64,000 bases of DNA from Sva-07 sp963741755 (GTDB lineage Bacteria; Actinomycetota; Acidimicrobiia; Acidimicrobiales; Ilumatobacteraceae), in assembly GCA_963741755.1 (NCBI GenBank), contig CAVUJG010000001.1, forward strand, positions 124,001 to 188,000, written 5' to 3'. A program made the position numbers and the translations under genes. Positions 61,833 to 64,000 of the stretch are shown here, piece by piece. Under the pieces are notes generated by a model. That model worked only from the letters and a program-made list of their open reading frames with translations. It made no database searches and was not told the origin of the DNA. Numbering within the stretch: the first letter of the stretch is position 1; each line of letters starts with the position of its first letter.

Positions 61833-62259
61833 ATGGCGAGCAAGAAACAACATCTGGACACGCTCCGTGAGGTCTCACTCTTCAGCGGGTGCAACAACAA
61901 GGAACTCGAGAAGGTGGCCAAGGCCAGCGACGAGATCCGCATGACTGCAGGGACGTTGATCGTCGATCAGGGCCAGACGGGACGCGAAGCGTTCGTCGTG
62001 CTCGATGGCGACATCGAAATCAAGCGCAACGGCCGCAAGGTCGCAACGCTCGGTCCGGGTGCGGTCGTCGGCGAACTCTCACTGCTCGACCACGGTCCGC
62101 GGACCGCAACGGCCGTGTGCGCCACCGACTGCACGCTGCTCGTCATCGATCAGCGTCGCTTCCTCGGCGTGATCGACTCGGTGCCGGCGATCTCGCACAA
62201 GCTGCTCTCGAGCCTCGCGGCCCGTATCCGCGAACCTCGACCGCCAGTACTTCGGCTGA
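61833..62259 (+). CDS. Cyclic nucleotide-binding domain protein, one frameshift
   Basis: A protein of about 142 residues formed by a single cNMP-binding domain. LREVSLFSGCNNKELEKVAK begins the fold. The phosphate-binding cassette region reads GAVVGELSLLDHGPRTATAV near residue 73, with the Glu and Arg that contact cyclic nucleotide. No DNA-binding domain follows, so it is a stand-alone sensor or partner protein. Near 62235 an extra C shifts the frame; without it the protein would end ARIRELDRQYFG at 62259, before the palindrome. As given, the frame reads on through the palindrome to 62339. GAAAGG upstream is a plausible ribosome-binding site. Confidence 0.82.
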
Positions 62260-62270
62260 GGTTCCGCCCT

Positions 62271-62303
62271 GCGTACAACTGGTGTCCGACACCAGATGTA
62301 CGC
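62271..62303. repeat. 33-nt palindrome, subfamily B
   Basis: Arm 62271-62286 (GCGTACAACTGGTGTC), centre 62287, arm 62288-62303; one mismatch. It lies 11 nt after the corrected stop of the cyclic-nucleotide-binding gene. Confidence 0.9.
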
Positions 62304-62352
62304 CCTGCGGACATGACCGCCAGCGGGGTCAACGACTAGCGTTGCGCCCGTC

Positions 62353-64000
62353 ATGAGCAGCGAACCCGCCAACCACGCGCCCGGCGAACCGAAGCCGCCC
62401 GCCCGCGTCAAGCCCCATCAGCTCGCCCTGGTGCTCGGCATCGCAATGGGCATCTTCATCGTCGTCTCCGGCATCCTGCCGCAGATCACCGGTTGGGAGA
62501 ACGACAACGCCATCCATCGGACGGTGTTCGTCAACATCCCCGGCCCGATGCAGATCGCGTTCTACACCGTCATTCCGGTGATGGTCATCTGGGGGGCGTT
62601 CATGTTCGCCAACCGGATGAAGAACTGGGAACGTGGCACTCCCGCCCAGCGTCACACCACCAGGAAGAATGCGGCGCAACGCCTGAAGGACTTCCGCGCC
62701 GGCGCCTACATGCAGACGCTGTTGCGCGACGCCGGCGCCGGGCTGATGCACTCGATGATCTACTTCGGGTTCCTCGTGCTGCTCGGTGTCACCACCGTGC
62801 TCGAGATCGACCACCAGCTGCCCGAAGAACTGAAGTTCCTGCACGGCACCACCTACCAGGCGTATTCGTTCGTCGGCGACGCGGCCGGGCTCGTGTTCCT
62901 CGGCGGCGTCGTCTGGGCGATCATCCGCCGCTACGTGCAACGCCCGTACCGCATCCGCATCAAGTCGAAGCCCGAGCACGCGGCAATTCTCGCCACGTTC
63001 TTCGCCGTCGGCGTGACCGGCTTCGGCGCCGAGATGTTCCGCATCGCCGAAGAGGGCATGCCCGACTACGAGAAGTGGTCCTTCATCGGTTACCCGTTGG
63101 CCACCCTCGTCGATGGCTGGTCAGCCGACAGCCTCAGCACCTGGCACCAGTGGATGTGGGTCGTCCACGTCGCCAGCTTCGTGGCGTTCCTCGCGCTCTT
63201 GCCGTTGACGATGCTGCGCCACATCTTCACCTCGCCGATGAACATGTACCTGAAGGACAAGGAGCGTCCGAAGGGTGCGATGCGGCCGATGCCGAACCTC
63301 GAGGAGACCGAGCTCGAGAGCTTCGGTGCCTCGACCGTCGAGGACTTCACGTGGAAGCAGTTGCTCGACCTCGACGCCTGCACGATGTGCGGCCGTTGCA
63401 CCAGCGTGTGTCCCGCGCACGCCACGGGCAAGCCGCTCGACCCGCGGAGATCGTGTTGAAGGCAGGTGAGGTGATGGCCGCCACCGGCTCGCCCGTCGTG
63501 TCGCCTCCGCTCGGCACCGACGCCGAGATCACGGTCAGCGCCAACTCGCTGTTCGAGCGCATCACGCCCGAGGAGATCTGGGCGTGCACGACCTGCAAGG
63601 CGTGCGACGAGATCTGCCCGGTCAACATCGAGATCACCGACAAGATCTTCGACATGCGCCGCTACCTGTCGCTGATGGAGTCGAACTTCCCCACCGAGTT
63701 GGGCAACGCCTACCGGGCGATGGAGAACCAGTCGAACCCGTGGGGTATGAACCAGGGCGAACGCGGCGACTGGGCCGACGGCATCGACGGCGTCACCATC
63801 GTCGATCCGGGCGAGGCGCTCACCTCCGAGTACCTGTACTGGGTCGGCTGTGCGGGATCGTTCGACGACAAGAACAAGAAGGTCACCCAGGCAATGGCGC
63901 AGCTGCTGCGCCGGGCGGGCATCGACGTGTCGATCCTCGGGCCGTCGGAGATGTGCACGGGCGACCCCGCTCGCCGGTCGGGCAACGAGTACCTGTTCCA
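62353..64000 (+). CDS. Membrane Fe-S reductase (Rv0338c/HdrD-like), partial, one frameshift
   Basis: About 548 residues are visible before the window ends. The N-terminal half is a membrane domain with about six helices like NarI/cytochrome b (ALVLGIAMGIFIVVSGILP, then MIYFGFLVLLGVTTVLEI). Two [4Fe-4S] ferredoxin motifs follow: CTMCGRCTSVCP, and CTTCKACDEICP after a frame change near 63441-63447. The start of a CCG-type cysteine domain (YLYWVGCAGSFDD) comes last. The order matches mycobacterial Rv0338c-type reductases and heterodisulfide reductase-like proteins that pass electrons between quinones and a soluble partner. ATG 62353 is a clear start. The C-terminal CCG repeats lie outside the window. 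Confidence 0.88.

Overview
This window comes from a GC-rich actinobacterial chromosome, most likely the class Acidimicrobiia (Ilumatobacter-like). The direct support is strong G/C bias in codon third positions, an HspR-type MerR repressor at the end of a dnaK-grpE-dnaJ operon with a perfect HspR inverted repeat (HAIR) upstream, MmpL-type transport genes, and many flavin monooxygenase, luciferase-like and alpha/beta-hydrolase genes. The class-level assignment is inference from gene content; no rRNA is present.

Layout. 0-2.4 kb: two coupled alpha/beta-hydrolase genes (the second lacks its nucleophile) and a beta-carotene hydroxylase (crtZ). 2.4-3.0 kb: tRNA-Glu, tRNA-Asp, a terminator, tRNA-Phe and two short repeat arrays. 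3-10 kb: a heavily frameshifted secreted HEXXH protein, a flavin monooxygenase, a DUF1269 protein and an MmpL/RND exporter split at an ATGA overlap. 10-16 kb: a GlcD-like oxidase, pyrE, an acyl-CoA thioesterase, a small conserved protein, and purB/purA. 16-23.8 kb: two coupled lipoproteins (one with HEXXH), a Rieske oxygenase, a divergent HisD, a VOC protein, and an MFS exporter-TetR pair with a clear operator. 23.8-31 kb: a two-component system, clpB, a DUF3445 protein, a 61-bp-period repeat array, an LLM oxidoreductase and a vapBC-like pair. 31-37.6 kb: a Baeyer-Villiger-type monooxygenase fused to an esterase, then SNF2 and SWIM genes. 37.6-50.6 kb: MoxR, DUF58, a catalytically dead transglutaminase-like protein, a ~1,550-residue Ig-repeat surface protein, an EccC/FtsK-like protein without a usable Walker A, and an actin/Hsp70-fold-like protein. 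50.7-55 kb: hspR, dnaJ, grpE, dnaK. 55-64 kb: cdd, galE, a NUDIX gene, a DASS/SLC13-like transporter, an M14 carboxypeptidase, a hydrolase, a cyclic-nucleotide-binding protein and a membrane Fe-S reductase that runs off the window.

Three points deserve attention. First, a family of 33-nt palindromes (16 + 1 + 16) occurs nine times, almost always at gene ends. Two pairs are exact inverted copies, and three stop codons lie in or at the element; this resembles a REP/BIME family. Second, the 37.6-50.6 kb block looks like the bifidobacterial PFNA cluster (AAA-ATPase, DUF58, transglutaminase, repeat surface protein). It has a pseudo-transglutaminase, and type VII-secretion-like proteins sit where a kinase would be expected.

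Third, about twenty apparent frameshifts fall in otherwise intact genes, including purB, clpB, dnaJ and dnaK, and some lie in homopolymers. I read most of these as residual sequencing or assembly indels rather than pseudogenes. For such genes the coordinates give the full reconstructed span.
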